NCBI RefSeq assembly: GCF_013409425.1
Contig: NZ_JACCAC010000001.1
Location: 1,426,001-1,490,000, forward strand
Direction: 5' to 3'
DNA: 64,000 nucleotides
Origin: Nocardioides perillae
GTDB taxonomy: Bacteria > Actinomycetota > Actinomycetes > Propionibacteriales > Nocardioidaceae
Shown: one piece after another, positions 14,838 to 24,270 of the stretch
Numbering within the stretch: the stretch's first letter is position 1
Layout: every line of letters begins with the position of its first letter
Position numbers and translations under genes: made by a program
Notes under the pieces: generated by a model
The model's database searches: none
Told to the model about the DNA's origin: nothing
The model's input: only the letters and a program-made list of their open reading frames with translations

Positions 14838-15419
14838 GTGAGCAGACGACGCGGTCTCGGGGCCGCCACGTTGACCGGGGTGCTCGTGCTGGGCGGGGGG
14901 CTCCTCGCGGGGTGCGGTGCCGACGAGGGTGGGGCGGGCGGTGGGTCGGACCCGCGGTCCGACGGTGCGACCGGGACCGCCACCGAGCCCGCGGCGGAGC
15001 CCACCGCCGACGCGGCGCCGAGCGCCTCCTCGGGCGCGACCCCGCGTGAGGTGGGCGGGCAGGTGCACGTGCTGGGGCTGCACCGCGGCAGTGCGGCCGG
15101 CGGCACGACCGGCCCGCCGGTCCGGCTGACCGGGCCTGACGACGTGGCGGTGCTGGGGCTCGACGGTCGCCGCGCCGCCCCCCTGGAGCGGGAGCTGCGC
15201 GCCGCCTGGCGCGACTGGCAGGCGACCGAGCCGGCGCCGAGCTGGGCCCTGGCGGCCGCGGTGGTCTCGGTCGGCTGCGAGCGGCCGGTCGACGTCGACG
15301 TGGAGCTCGAGCCGCTCACGGTCACGGCCGTGCCGCGCGCGGCCGACAAGGGTGTGCAGTGCCTGGTGCCGGTCACGACCGTCGCGCTCGTCGAGGTGCC
15401 GACAGACACCTTCACCTGA
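14838..15419 (+). CDS. Putative lipoprotein
   Basis: 193 residues: basic n-region, hydrophobic h-region and lipobox LAGC with Cys at about 26, then a Gly/Ser/Thr/Ala-rich linker (to about 75) and a compact domain (QVHVLGLHRGSAAG ... DVAVLGLDG ... SWALAAAVVSVGCERPVDVDVELEPLTVTAV). Two further cysteines (SVGC and VQC) may form a disulfide. No homologous family recognised. TACCGT ends 9 nt before the GTG. Same strand as the next small membrane gene but with a 61-nt gap containing its own Shine-Dalgarno sequence. Confidence 0.75.
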   Translation: MSRRRGLGAATLTGVLVLGGGLLAGCGADEGGAGGGSDPRSDGATGTATEPAAEPTADAAPSASSGATPREVGGQVHVLGLHRGSAAGGTTGPPVRLTGPDDVAVLGLDGRRAAPLERELRAAWRDWQATEPAPSWALAAAVVSVGCERPVDVDVELEPLTVTAVPRAADKGVQCLVPVTTVALVEVPTDTFT

Positions 15420-15480
15420 GCCGGGGGTGCAGGTCGGGCAGGGCGGCTGCGACCATGGGGCTGCCGTCGGAGGAGGACCC

Positions 15481-15852
15481 GTGAGCGACCAGCACCACCA
15501 GCGCACCGACCAGCGCCCCGACCAGCCGCGTCGGGCGCGGCACCTGATCGACCCGACCGCGCCGCGGGTGCCGTCGTCGTCACAGGGGATGAGCCTCACG
15601 ACGGTGCAGCGCTGGGTGATGTCGAGCCTGGCCGTCACCACGGTGCTGCACCTGGTCGTCGGCATCCTCGTCGCCGCGGCGTTCCTCGACACCACGCGCC
15701 CCGGGGCGCAGGAGGGCCTGCTCGTCATCGCCGGCGCGATGGGGGTGCTGGGCGTGGCGGTGGCGTTCCTGATCCACGGCCGCTCGGCCCTGACGCCGTG
15801 GCTCGCGCTCGGCGTGCTGCCCGCGGTCGTCGGCGCGTTCTTCGTGCTCTGA
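15481..15852 (+). CDS. Small integral membrane protein
   Basis: 123 residues. A polar His/Gln/Arg-rich N-terminus (1-45) is followed by three predicted membrane helices: about 50-72 (VMSSLAVTTVLHLVVGILVAA), 80-101 and 106-123. AGGAGG ends 4 nt before the GTG. No known family; function unknown. Convergent with the phosphodiester glycosidase gene, 13 nt apart. Confidence 0.7.
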   Translation: MSDQHHQRTDQRPDQPRRARHLIDPTAPRVPSSSQGMSLTTVQRWVMSSLAVTTVLHLVVGILVAAAFLDTTRPGAQEGLLVIAGAMGVLGVAVAFLIHGRSALTPWLALGVLPAVVGAFFVL

Positions 15853-15865
15853 GAGCCGCGACGGG

Positions 15866-17227
15866 TCAGGGCGTCGGCGTCGTCGGCGGCGTCGTCGTCG
15901 GTGGGGCCGCGGTCGGGTCGTAGGTGATCCCGAGGCCGTTCGGCACGGCGCGCTGCCGACCGTCGGAGGGGGCGTTCACGACACCCGTCGAGCCGTTGCG
16001 TCGCCGCGCGACCATCGTGGACGAGCCGCCGCCGTCGAGGTTGAGCGCCTGCTCGGCGCCGAGCGCGGCCATCTCCGCCGCGAGCTCGCGCATGGTGAGG
16101 CCGCGGCTGTCGGCCTGCCGGCCGTCGACGACGAGGAAGAGCAACCGCCCGCCGTCGTCGTCGACGCCGACGGCGGTGCGGGGGTGCAGCTGCACGTCGT
16201 CGCGGGTGAGGTCGACCCCGTCGCGCAGCAGGACGACGCTCCCGCTGATCGCCACCGGCGCGGTCTGGGGCAGGCGCCAGTCGACGCGGACCCGGCTGCC
16301 CGGTCGCAGCCGCGCGAGCGCCTTCGCCCCTGCGCCGCGCCCGACGAGCACGAGCCCCCGGATGCGCTGCCCGGAGCTGAGGCGCGGCCGGTTCGAGCGC
16401 ACCCGCCCGCCGACGACGACCACCTCGCGCACCCGCGTGCGCTGCCCGTCGGTGACCCGTGCGCCGGAGGTGCGGCCCCACGACGGCCGGTAGATCCCGA
16501 CCGCGCCGGGCCGCACGGTCGGCGAGTTCAAGTGCCCGATGCGCAGCCCGGGGTGCTGCCGCACGCTCGCGACGAGCGGCAGCTCGCCCACGTGCGGTGC
16601 GCCGGTCTCGTCGAGCCAGAACGACCGCGTCCACCCGCTCGCCGGGGCCGAGCGCAGGCCCTCGCCGCGGTCGCGCGAGACGCCGAGCGGGGCGCCGGTG
16701 TCGTCGATGTCGAAGAAGTCACCGTTGACGCCGGCGACCGCGCCGTCGCGGGCGAGCAGCGTCGTGAGCGGGGCGCGCCCGCGCACGAGCGGCTGCGCGA
16801 CGTGCTCGAGCGCCAGCCCTGGCTGCGCGAGGTCGTAGGTCAGCAGCTGCGCGCGCACCGGCCCCCGCGGGTCGGTCCACGTCCAGCGCCGGAAGGTCAG
16901 CCCCGGCACGACCTCCCACGAGGTGTCGCTCGTGACCACCCGCTCCCGGCGCGCCTGCGCCGCGGTGGTGCCGCGCCGCAGCGGCCGGGCCGCGAGGCCC
17001 ACGACCCCGTCGGAGGAGTGCACGCTCGGCCCGTCCGCCGAGCCGGTGCGGGGAGCCGGTGCGGGGCGCTCGGTGCCACCCGGCTCGGCCTGCGAAGCCG
17101 GCACGGGGGCGAGCAGCGCCGCACCCAGCACGACCGGCAGCACGCCGGCGGCGAGGAGGCGGGCCCCGCCCCACGGCGTACGACGGGGCGTCGGGCGGGC
17201 GGGCGCGGGGCGGTCCGGGACGGGCAC
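15866..17227 (-). CDS. Secreted phosphodiester glycosidase (NAGPA-domain) protein
   Basis: 453 residues with a twin-basic-rich N-terminus, hydrophobic stretch (about 22-42) and a likely signal-peptidase site after ASQA (about 47). The NAGPA-type domain shows GVNGDFFDI (about 155) and ALNLDGGGSSTMV (about 410), the two signature loops of phosphodiester glycosidases such as the mammalian uncovering enzyme and bacterial biofilm/exopolysaccharide homologues. It acts outside the membrane, probably on a sugar-phosphodiester in wall polymer or polysaccharide. The C-terminus is a Pro/Thr tail. TAGGGT ends 7 nt before the GTG, supporting this start. Confidence 0.82.
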   Translation of the reverse strand: MPVPDRPAPARPTPRRTPWGGARLLAAGVLPVVLGAALLAPVPASQAEPGGTERPAPAPRTGSADGPSVHSSDGVVGLAARPLRRGTTAAQARRERVVTSDTSWEVVPGLTFRRWTWTDPRGPVRAQLLTYDLAQPGLALEHVAQPLVRGRAPLTTLLARDGAVAGVNGDFFDIDDTGAPLGVSRDRGEGLRSAPASGWTRSFWLDETGAPHVGELPLVASVRQHPGLRIGHLNSPTVRPGAVGIYRPSWGRTSGARVTDGQRTRVREVVVVGGRVRSNRPRLSSGQRIRGLVLVGRGAGAKALARLRPGSRVRVDWRLPQTAPVAISGSVVLLRDGVDLTRDDVQLHPRTAVGVDDDGGRLLFLVVDGRQADSRGLTMRELAAEMAALGAEQALNLDGGGSSTMVARRRNGSTGVVNAPSDGRQRAVPNGLGITYDPTAAPPTTTPPTTPTP

Positions 17228-17234
17228 GCGCCCC

Positions 17235-17240
17235 ACCCTA
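17235..17240 (-). promoter_or_regulatory. -10-like TAGGGT for the phosphodiester glycosidase gene
   Basis: On the minus strand, TAGGGT, 7 nt, GTG at 17227; no Shine-Dalgarno sequence in between. Confidence 0.45.
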
Positions 17241-17280
17241 GGGACGGATGGGGCGCGTGGGACGCGCTCGAGGAATCCGG

Positions 17281-18921
17281 TCAGCGGCGGGGCACGACCG
17301 GCAGGTGCACCCGCGCCTGGTCCACCACGACCGCGCCCGGCGTGCGGCTCGACATGCCGACGAAGGTCTCGCTGACCGGCGAGGCGACGAGGAAGAGCGA
17401 CTGCCCGGCCGGCACGTCGACGGCGACCGACGGCAGCGCGATGCGGCGCTGGGCCCCGGTGAGCGGCGACGTGGAGACGAAGGGCAGGACGTTGTTCTGC
17501 ACGAGCTTCGCGTCGAGCGGGCTGGTGCCGACCGCGAGGCCGAAGAACGCCCGGTTGTCGACGCCGAGGGCCGTGACCGCGCCGGTGAGGTGCGGCGAGC
17601 CGGCGATGCGGATCGGTCCCGCCGCGACCTCGACCGGCAGCGGCACGCCGGCGGCGGTGGTCGAGGCGACGGTGCCGACCTCGACCACCTGGTTCGGCGC
17701 AGGAGAGCGGACCGTGGTGCAGGTCGAGGTCGGGGTGGCGAAGTGCATCCGGCCGTAGCCGCCGAGGGCGACCCGCCGGCCCCGCAGGCGGGCGTCGAAG
17801 AACCTCACGGCGAGGTCGGCGAAGTCGCCGCCCCCGAGACGCCGGCTGCACGGGTCGGAGGAGACCGAGACACCCTGCGGCAGCACGGCAGGCAGCACGT
17901 GACCGCCGTTGTAGGCGACGAAGATGCTCTGGCGGCGGGCCCGCGGGGTGATCGCGCGCTGCCAGTTCTGCACCGCCTGCTCGAGCGGGAAGAGCGTGTC
18001 GGTCGTGCCCTGCCCGATCAGCACCGGGATGTCGAGCCGACGCCCGCGCGCGACGTGCCACTTGGGGCCGTTGGCCTCGAAGAAGGAGTCGAGGTCCTCG
18101 GTGCCCGGGACGCTGCCGTCGGGCCAGGTGCCGGTGACGGCGCCCTCGACCAGCGCCTTGTAGACGCGCTCCGGCAGCGCCTGGCTCGGCAGCGCGGCGG
18201 CGCTCAGCGCCAGCGCCCACTCGGTGCGCACGACCCGCTGCGGCGCGAGGCTCTCGGTCAGGTCGTGCCAGGTGATCTCCGGGGCGAGGGCGTCGAAGAC
18301 CGGCTTGCCCCGCGTGCGCAGCAGCTCGAAGGCGCCGAGGAACTGGTAGCCGCCGCCGTAGCTGCCGCCGATCGCGCCCAGCCGCGGGTCGCCGGGGCCG
18401 TCCTTGCGGACCCAGCGCTGCTGCGCGATGAGCGCGACGAGCCGGCGCACGTCGTGGCCCTCGAAGGCGGGGTTCTCGACGTGGGCCTTGCCGCCGCTGG
18501 CGCCGAAGCCGCGCTGGTCGAAGGAGAGCACGCCGTAGCCCGCGCGCAGCCAGCGCGCGAAGGCCGCCGGGTCGGTGGTGCGCGAGCCGCCCCAGCCGTG
18601 GCTGTGCATGACCATCGGGACCTTGCGGCGCGGCGAGGCGGTGGCCGGCTTGAACATCGTCCAGCAGATGTCGACCGGCTCGGTGCTGCCCGGCTCCGGC
18701 ACGCTCTGCAGGCAGCCGTTCGTGACGCGGGTGGTCGCGCGCGCCGCGAGGCCCGCGGCGCCGACCGTGGCCGGAGCGGCGGTGGCCGCGCCGCCCGTCG
18801 CCGGGGCCGCGGCGGGGGTGCCCGCGGTCGAGCCGGTGGTGGGCGCGACGGCGAGGCCGGCGGCGGCGACCGCGGCGGCGGCGAGCAGGGCGAGGCGGGG
18901 GCGGGGCGAGCGGTGGGTCAC
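17281..18921 (-). CDS. Secreted alpha/beta hydrolase of the S15/CocE type
   Basis: 546 residues. Signal peptide about 1-28 (RPRLALLAAAAVAAAGLAVA), then an Ala/Thr/Gly-rich spacer to about 65. The hydrolase domain has MHSHGWGGSRTTDPA (oxyanion), SFDQRGFGASGG, AIGGSYGGGYQFL (nucleophile Ser), IGQGTTDTLFP (Asp) and YNGGHVLP (His). A C-terminal beta-rich domain (about 410-546) resembles the jelly-roll of X-Pro dipeptidyl-peptidase/CocE proteins. It probably cleaves an ester or peptide outside the cell. The GTG at 18921 directly precedes the basic n-region; no clear Shine-Dalgarno sequence. Confidence 0.82.
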   Translation of the reverse strand: MTHRSPRPRLALLAAAAVAAAGLAVAPTTGSTAGTPAAAPATGGAATAAPATVGAAGLAARATTRVTNGCLQSVPEPGSTEPVDICWTMFKPATASPRRKVPMVMHSHGWGGSRTTDPAAFARWLRAGYGVLSFDQRGFGASGGKAHVENPAFEGHDVRRLVALIAQQRWVRKDGPGDPRLGAIGGSYGGGYQFLGAFELLRTRGKPVFDALAPEITWHDLTESLAPQRVVRTEWALALSAAALPSQALPERVYKALVEGAVTGTWPDGSVPGTEDLDSFFEANGPKWHVARGRRLDIPVLIGQGTTDTLFPLEQAVQNWQRAITPRARRQSIFVAYNGGHVLPAVLPQGVSVSSDPCSRRLGGGDFADLAVRFFDARLRGRRVALGGYGRMHFATPTSTCTTVRSPAPNQVVEVGTVASTTAAGVPLPVEVAAGPIRIAGSPHLTGAVTALGVDNRAFFGLAVGTSPLDAKLVQNNVLPFVSTSPLTGAQRRIALPSVAVDVPAGQSLFLVASPVSETFVGMSSRTPGAVVVDQARVHLPVVPRR

Positions 18922-19074
18922 GAGGGGCCGTCCTGGGGTCGGGTGCTTGGTGGGCTCAACTGCCGAGACGTGGTGGAGGTCACGCCTGGCGCCGTGCCCA
19001 TCGGCCGGTGGGGGCGTGGTCTGCGTCACACGCCGGGCCCTGGGGATGTCGGCGACGGCTGGCACGCTGGAGCC

Positions 19075-19686
19075 ATGCCTGTGACCGAGCGAGACCTCCC
19101 CGACCTGGTGATCGGCGACGACGGGCTGGCGCGACCGCGGTGGGCGGCCGTCGACCCGCTGCTGCGCGACTACTACGACACCGAGTGGGGCATGCCGGTG
19201 CGCGACGAGCGCGGGCTCTTCGAGCGGCTGAGCCTGGAGGCCTTCCAGTCCGGGCTGTCGTGGGTGACGATCCTGCGCAAGCGGGAGGCCTTCCGAGCGG
19301 CCTTCGCCGGCTTCGACCCCGACGCGGTCGCGGCCTTCGACGAGCACGACGTCGCGCGGCTCATGACCGACTCCGGCATCGTGCGCAACCACAGCAAGGT
19401 CGAGGCGACCATCGCCAACGCGCGCGCCACCGTCGCGCTGCGCGCCGACGGTGGCCTGGGCGACCTGGTGTGGTCGTTCCGGCCGCACGAGACCCCGCGG
19501 CCGCGCACCTTCGCCGAGGTGCCGACCACCTCGCCCGAGTCGGTGGCGCTGGCGAAGGAGCTCAAGCGGCGCGGGTTCGCCTTCGTCGGGCCCACGACCT
19601 GCTTCGCCCTGATGGAGGCGGTCGGCCTCGTCGACACCCACCTCGTCGGCAGCCACCGTCGCGGCAGCTCCGGCGTCTGGTCCTGA
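19075..19686 (+). CDS. tag: DNA-3-methyladenine glycosylase I
   Basis: 203 residues, typical Tag length. RPRWAAVDPLLRDYYDTEWGMPVRDERGLFERLSLEAFQ carries the conserved YxDxEWG substrate-pocket region; SGLSWVTILRKREAFRAAF and RNHSKVEATIANA form the HhH-like core, and the C-terminal GFAFVGPTTCFALMEAVGLVDTHLVG is the family ending. It excises 3-methyladenine from alkylated DNA. The usual N-terminal zinc-binding cysteine of the E. coli enzyme is not seen. A -10-like CACGCT ends 6 nt before the ATG. Confidence 0.93.
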   Translation: MPVTERDLPDLVIGDDGLARPRWAAVDPLLRDYYDTEWGMPVRDERGLFERLSLEAFQSGLSWVTILRKREAFRAAFAGFDPDAVAAFDEHDVARLMTDSGIVRNHSKVEATIANARATVALRADGGLGDLVWSFRPHETPRPRTFAEVPTTSPESVALAKELKRRGFAFVGPTTCFALMEAVGLVDTHLVGSHRRGSSGVWS

Positions 19687-19726
19687 CGTTGCCTGCCCGC
19701 CCGGCGTGCCTGCGTACGCCGTGGGG

Positions 19727-21130
19727 TCAGAGGCCGGCGGCCTTCTCCAGCGCCGCGAGCTCGTCGTCGAGGTGGGTCAGCAGCCGCTGCAGGTGCGGCA
19801 CGGTGCGGCGGCAGCCGGTGAGGCCGAAGCCCATCGTCCCGTCGTAGGACGCGCAGGTGATGTTGAGCGCCATGCCGTTGATGGGGATCGACAGCGGGTA
19901 GGTGCCGACCAGCTTCATGCCGTTCCAGTACTGCGTGCTGCGCGGGCCGGGCACGTTGCTGATGATCAGGTTGAAGGGCGGGCGCACCACGCCGTTGAGG
20001 CGCAGCAGCGGGGTGATGACCGAGGGCGCCATCCCGATCGCGCTCATCGCGATGATCTGCGCCGGCGTCATCGTCGAGAGCGCCTCCTTGCCCGAGCGCA
20101 TCGAGTCGTGCACCGAGCGCAGCCGGTCGGCGGGGTCGGCGAGGTGGGTGCCGAGCTGCACCATGACGCAGCCGACCGCGTTGCCGCCGTCGGTGGAGGC
20201 CACCTGCGACTGCTTGGCGTTCAGCCCGACCGGCACCATCGCGACGACCGAGGTGTCGGGCAGTGCGTCGAGCTCGGCGAGGTAGGAGCGGACCGCGCCG
20301 CTGCACATCGCCAGCACCACGTCGTTGATGGTCGTGCCGGTCGCCTGGCCGATCGCGCGCATCCGGTCGACCGGCCAGTCCTGTGCCGCGAAGCGCCGCG
20401 AGCCCGTGATGGTCTGGTTGAACAGGGTGCGGGGCGCGCGCAGCGACAGCGCCGATGTCTCGCCCTTGACGCCGCGGGTCAGCGTGCGCACGAGCGCCCC
20501 GGGCATGCCCGCGGCCTCGGCGGTGATGCCGAGCGCGCTGCGCACCACCTGGGCGGGCAGCTGGGCCAGCGAGCGCTCGGCGTCGGCGCGGGTCTGCACG
20601 GCCTTGGTGGGCGGTCGCGCGGCCCACGGGGCCGGCAGGTCGCGACGGTCGGGGTCGGTGCTGAGCATGCTCTGCATCAGGCGCATGGCCGAGACGCCGT
20701 CGACCAGCGCGTGGTGGATCTTGGTGTACATCGCGAGCCGGCCGTCGGCCAGGCCCTCGATCACGTGGGCCTCCCACAGCGGCCGCTCCCACGCCAGGCG
20801 CTGGGAGTGCAGCCGGGAGCACAGCTCGAGCAGCTCGCGGACCCGCCCCGGCTCGGGCAGCGCGCTGTGGCGCACGTGGTGCTCGATGTCGAAGAGGTCG
20901 TCGCGCTTCCACACCAGCTGGCCGGCCGCCTTGAGCCGGCGCTCGGGGTGCTTGAGGAAGAGCGGGGCGACCTGGTCGTCGCGGCGCATCTGCTCGAAGA
21001 CCTCGCGCACGTAGCCCGGGCCCGCACCCTCCGGCCGCTCGAAGAGCTGCAGCCCGCCGACGTGCATCGGCTGCTGGCGGCTCTCCGCGAGCAGGAAGGC
21101 CGCTGAGGCCGGGTCGATGGGCGTGGCCAC
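19727..21130 (-). CDS. WS/DGAT-type O-acyltransferase
   Basis: 467 residues. The catalytic HHxxxDG motif is HHALVDG at 139-145, preceded by DIEHHVRHSALPEPG, and the C-terminal half shows PFNLIISNVPGPR and the closing ASYDGTMGFGLTGCR motifs of the bifunctional wax ester synthase/diacylglycerol acyltransferase family. It would esterify fatty alcohols or diacylglycerol with acyl-CoA at the membrane face, making storage lipid. AGGAGAGG upstream of the GTG at 21130 fixes the start. Divergent from tsaB. Confidence 0.9.
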   Translation of the reverse strand: MATPIDPASAAFLLAESRQQPMHVGGLQLFERPEGAGPGYVREVFEQMRRDDQVAPLFLKHPERRLKAAGQLVWKRDDLFDIEHHVRHSALPEPGRVRELLELCSRLHSQRLAWERPLWEAHVIEGLADGRLAMYTKIHHALVDGVSAMRLMQSMLSTDPDRRDLPAPWAARPPTKAVQTRADAERSLAQLPAQVVRSALGITAEAAGMPGALVRTLTRGVKGETSALSLRAPRTLFNQTITGSRRFAAQDWPVDRMRAIGQATGTTINDVVLAMCSGAVRSYLAELDALPDTSVVAMVPVGLNAKQSQVASTDGGNAVGCVMVQLGTHLADPADRLRSVHDSMRSGKEALSTMTPAQIIAMSAIGMAPSVITPLLRLNGVVRPPFNLIISNVPGPRSTQYWNGMKLVGTYPLSIPINGMALNITCASYDGTMGFGLTGCRRTVPHLQRLLTHLDDELAALEKAAGL

Positions 21131-21248
21131 GGGCGGACCCCTCTCCTGGTCGGGTCGCCTCCGCCGACGTCCCGGGTGGTCGATGGTGACGCACGGTGAC
21201 CGGCGCCACAAGGAGAACGACGCACCCGTCTCGCGGTTCCGCCCTCGC

Positions 21249-21254
21249 TAGGCT
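21249..21254 (+). promoter_or_regulatory. -10-like TAGGCT for tsaB (leaderless)
   Basis: TAGGCT followed by 6 nt and GTG at 21261. Confidence 0.5.
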
Positions 21255-21260
21255 GCGCGC

Positions 21261-21938
21261 GTGCTGCTCGCCCTCGACACCGCGACCCCCCGGGTGACCG
21301 TCGCCCTCCACGATGGCAGCGACGTCGTGGCGGAGCACGTCGCCGAGCAGGGGATGCGCCACGGGGAGCAGCTCGCCCCCGCGATCGAGGCGGTGATGCG
21401 CGAGGCCGGCGTGGTCCGCCAGGACCTCACCGCCGTCGCCGCCGGCGTCGGCCCCGGCCCCTTCACCGGTCTCCGGGTCGGCCTGGTCACCGCCCGCACC
21501 CTCGGCTTCGTCCTCGACGTCCCCGTGTACGGCGTGTGCTCGCTCGACGTCCTCGCCGTCGAGGCCGTCGCCACGGGCGCGGTGGCGGCGGGGGTGTCGG
21601 AAGCGGCGGGTGAGGCGGACCAGGGGTTCCTCGTGGCGACCGACGCCCGGCGCAAGGAGGTCTACGTCGCCGCCTACGCCGCCGACGGCACCCGCGCCGA
21701 CGGCCCCCACGTGCTGCGCCCGGCCGACGTGGCCGACGCGGCCGGGCGCCTGGTGGTGGGGGAGGGCGGCGCGCTCTACCCCGACGTCTTCACGCGCGCC
21801 ACGGGGCCGCTGCGGCCCTCGGCCGGGTGGCTGGCGCGGGTGGTCGCAGAGGAGCTCGCCGAGCTGCTCGACCCCGAGCCGCTCTACCTGCGCCGACCCG
21901 ACGCGGTCGCGCCGGGCGCGCGCAAGCCCGCCTCGTGA
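21261..21938 (+). CDS. tsaB: tRNA t6A biosynthesis protein TsaB
   Basis: 225 residues. MLLALDTATPRVTVAL is the ASKHA phosphate-1 loop, HGEQLAPAIEAVMREAGV and GVGPGPFTGLRVGL are TsaB/TsaD-like signatures, and the C-terminal LYLRRPDAV is the TsaB ending. TsaB is the scaffold that dimerises with TsaD and recruits TsaE for N6-threonylcarbamoyladenosine formation at A37 of ANN-decoding tRNAs. The gene starts directly after a -10-like element. rimI follows after 7 nt. tsaE, commonly just upstream in actinobacteria, is not in the window. Confidence 0.92.
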   Translation: MLLALDTATPRVTVALHDGSDVVAEHVAEQGMRHGEQLAPAIEAVMREAGVVRQDLTAVAAGVGPGPFTGLRVGLVTARTLGFVLDVPVYGVCSLDVLAVEAVATGAVAAGVSEAAGEADQGFLVATDARRKEVYVAAYAADGTRADGPHVLRPADVADAAGRLVVGEGGALYPDVFTRATGPLRPSAGWLARVVAEELAELLDPEPLYLRRPDAVAPGARKPAS

Positions 21939-21945
21939 GCCGTCG

Positions 21946-22389
21946 GTGAGCGAGCAGGTCCGGGACGCGCAGCCCCCCGACCTGCCTGCCCTCGTCGCGC
22001 TCGAGCGCACCCTCTTCGGTGCCGAGGCGTGGGACGAGGCGTCCCTGCGCGCCGAGCTCGACGGCCCCGGCCGACGGCTGCTGGTGGTCGAGGACGGGCC
22101 GCGCGTGGCGGCGTACGCCTCGACGATGGTGCTCGGCGACGTCGCCGACCTGCTGCGCATCGGGGTCGACCCGGCGCGGCAGGGGCGCGGGCTGGGCGGC
22201 GCGCTGCTCGCGGCGGTGGTCGACCACGCCCGGGCCGCGGGCGCGCACCGGCTGCTGCTCGAGGTCGCGGCGACCAACGCCGCGGCGCTCGCGCTCTACG
22301 GGCGGGCGGGGCTGGTGGAGGTCGACCGGCGGCGCGGCTACTACCGCGACGGCGTGGACGCGCTGGTGCTCGGGCTCGCGCTGGCCTGA
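21946..22389 (+). CDS. rimI: RimI-type ribosomal protein acetyltransferase
   Basis: 147 residues, a single GNAT domain with VADLLRIGVDPARQGRGLGGALLAAVVDHA (acetyl-CoA loop RQGRGLG) and [29 protein letters not shown], which matches RimI (N-alpha-acetylation of S18 and, in actinobacteria, other N-termini). Position after tsaB is the conserved context. Its last 49 nt overlap the 3' end of the convergent acetyltransferase gene. Confidence 0.88.
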   Translation: MSEQVRDAQPPDLPALVALERTLFGAEAWDEASLRAELDGPGRRLLVVEDGPRVAAYASTMVLGDVADLLRIGVDPARQGRGLGGALLAAVVDHARAAGAHRLLLEVAATNAAALALYGRAGLVEVDRRRGYYRDGVDALVLGLALA

Positions 22390-23162
22390 GCGGCGTCGGC
22401 GTCGGCGGCGCCGAGGGCGGTCGGGCCCGCGACGAAGGTGTGCGCGGTGCGGAAGCCGAGGCGCTCGTAGACGCGCACGGCGGGCGCGTTGGTGGTGTAG
22501 ACGCCGAGGGTCGCGGTGCCGTTGCCGCCCGCGACCGCGCGGTGGGCGAGCGCGGCGCTGAGCACGCGCGCGAGGCCGTGGCCGCGGTGCTCGGGCAGCA
22601 CCGTGACGGCGCGGATCAGACCGGCGCCGCTGGGCTGGCGGATGAGCACGCCGACGCCGGCGAGGGTGCCGCGGTGGGTGACCCCGAGCCAGGCCTCGGC
22701 GCCGGGCACGCCCGGCCGGGCGAAGGAGTCCGCGTAGCCCGCGTCGAGCACCGCCTCCACCGCGTCGCGGTCGGCGGCGTCTGACTCGTCGAGGTCGACC
22801 ACCTCGACGCCGTCGCGGGTGGGCTGCTCGGGTGCGGCCGCGGTCCACATCCAGTGCCAGTCGAGGCGCTCGACGGGTCGCCAGGAGTCGGGCAGGTCGG
22901 CGGCGGAGGTGTGCTCCGCGCTGACCCGCACCGGCGCCTCGCCGGTGGCGGCGATCGCCGCCATCAGGGGGCCGAGGTCCTCGGGCGGGCCGAGGCAGGA
23001 GAAGGCCGGTCCGCGCCACCCCTGGCGCCCGGACGCGCCGTCGACCACCGCGGCCCACCCGTGCACCCAGGCGCGGGCGCCCGGGCGGGTCGGGTCGACG
23101 TGGTGGTGGAGGAAGGGGTCGTCGACGACCGCGGCCAGCTCGCCGATCGGGATCTCGCGCAC
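22341..23162 (-). CDS. GNAT family N-acetyltransferase
   Basis: 273 residues. The C-terminal GNAT domain (about 130-255) shows [28 protein letters not shown] (acetyl-CoA loop) and [28 protein letters not shown]; the N-terminal 110 residues ([24 protein letters not shown]) resemble a degenerate first GNAT half. The substrate is unknown. Start chosen at the second of two close GTGs, 8 nt after GGAGG. It is read against the tsaB-rimI-tsaD direction and overlaps rimI tail to tail by 49 nt; its low-complexity Ser/Ala/Pro tail is the overlapping part. Confidence 0.78.
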   Translation of the reverse strand: MREIPIGELAAVVDDPFLHHHVDPTRPGARAWVHGWAAVVDGASGRQGWRGPAFSCLGPPEDLGPLMAAIAATGEAPVRVSAEHTSAADLPDSWRPVERLDWHWMWTAAAPEQPTRDGVEVVDLDESDAADRDAVEAVLDAGYADSFARPGVPGAEAWLGVTHRGTLAGVGVLIRQPSGAGLIRAVTVLPEHRGHGLARVLSAALAHRAVAGGNGTATLGVYTTNAPAVRVYERLGFRTAHTFVAGPTALGAADADAAQASASPSTSASTPSR

Positions 23163-23216
23163 CGGCACATCCTCCCCGACGGCTCTGCGGGTGGCGGTGG
23201 CGGCACAATGGCGGCC

Positions 23217-24266
23217 ATGAGCGCCGACGGACCCCTCGTGCTCGGCATCGAGACCTCCTGCGACGAGACCGGCGTCGGCATCGTGCGCGGGCGGACCCTG
23301 CTGGTCGACGCGGTCGCCAGCTCGGTGGAGGAGCACGCGCGCTTCGGCGGCGTCGTGCCCGAGGTCGCGAGCCGCGCCCACCTCGAGGCGATGGTGCCGA
23401 CCCTCGAGCGCGCCGCGGAGCAGGCAGGGATCCGGCTGCACGAGGTCGACGCCGTCGCCGTGACCAGCGGGCCCGGCCTCGCCGGCGCCCTGCTCGTCGG
23501 GGTCGCGGCCGCCAAGGCGCTGGCGCTCGGCCTCGGCAAGCCGCTGTACGGCGTGAACCACCTCGCCGCCCACGTCGCCGTCGACCAGCTCGAGCACGGC
23601 CCGCTGCCCGAGCCCTGCCTCGCGCTGCTGGTCTCCGGCGGCCACTCCAACCTGCTGCGCGTCGAGGACCTCACGACCGGCGTGACCCCGCTCGGCGCGA
23701 CCATCGACGACGCGGCCGGCGAGGCCTTCGACAAAGTGGCGCGGCTGCTCGGCCTGCCCTTCCCCGGGGGACCGCACGTCGACCGCGAGGCCCGGTCGGG
23801 CAACGCGGTCGCGATCGACTTCCCGCGCGGGCTGACGAGCCGCCGCGACCTCGAGCGGCACCGCTTCGACTACTCCTTCTCCGGCCTCAAGACCGCGGTC
23901 GCCCGCTGGGTCGAGGCCCGTGAGCGGGCCGGCGAGCCGGTGCCCGTGGCCGACGTCGCGGCGAGCTTCCAGGAGGCGGTCTGCGACGTGCTGGTGCGCA
24001 AGGCGCTCGACGCGGCTGCCGACCAGGGCGTCGACGACCTGCTCATCGGCGGCGGTGTCGCCGCCAACTCCCGGCTGCGGGCGATGGCGGAGGAGCGGGC
24101 CGCGAAGGTCGGCGTCCGGGTCCGTGTGCCGCGCCCGGGGCTGTGCACCGACAACGGCGCGATGGTCGCCGCCCTCGGCGCCGAGATGGTCGCCCGCGGC
24201 CGCACACCGTCGTCCCTCGACCTCCCCGCCGACTCCTCCCAGCCCATCACCACCGTCGCCGTCTGA
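23217..24266 (+). CDS. tsaD: tRNA N6-adenosine threonylcarbamoyltransferase TsaD
   Basis: 349 residues. [13 protein letters not shown], the metal-binding [52 protein letters not shown] and [11 protein letters not shown] are the Kae1/TsaD signatures; the C-terminal [12 protein letters not shown] gives the remaining iron/zinc ligand. It transfers the threonylcarbamoyl group to A37 of tRNA. The ATG at 23217 is 7 nt after CACAAT, suggesting its own leaderless promoter, needed because the antisense acetyltransferase gene separates it from tsaB-rimI. Confidence 0.95.
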   Translation: MSADGPLVLGIETSCDETGVGIVRGRTLLVDAVASSVEEHARFGGVVPEVASRAHLEAMVPTLERAAEQAGIRLHEVDAVAVTSGPGLAGALLVGVAAAKALALGLGKPLYGVNHLAAHVAVDQLEHGPLPEPCLALLVSGGHSNLLRVEDLTTGVTPLGATIDDAAGEAFDKVARLLGLPFPGGPHVDREARSGNAVAIDFPRGLTSRRDLERHRFDYSFSGLKTAVARWVEARERAGEPVPVADVAASFQEAVCDVLVRKALDAAADQGVDDLLIGGGVAANSRLRAMAEERAAKVGVRVRVPRPGLCTDNGAMVAALGAEMVARGRTPSSLDLPADSSQPITTVAV

Positions 24267-24270
24267 CGCC

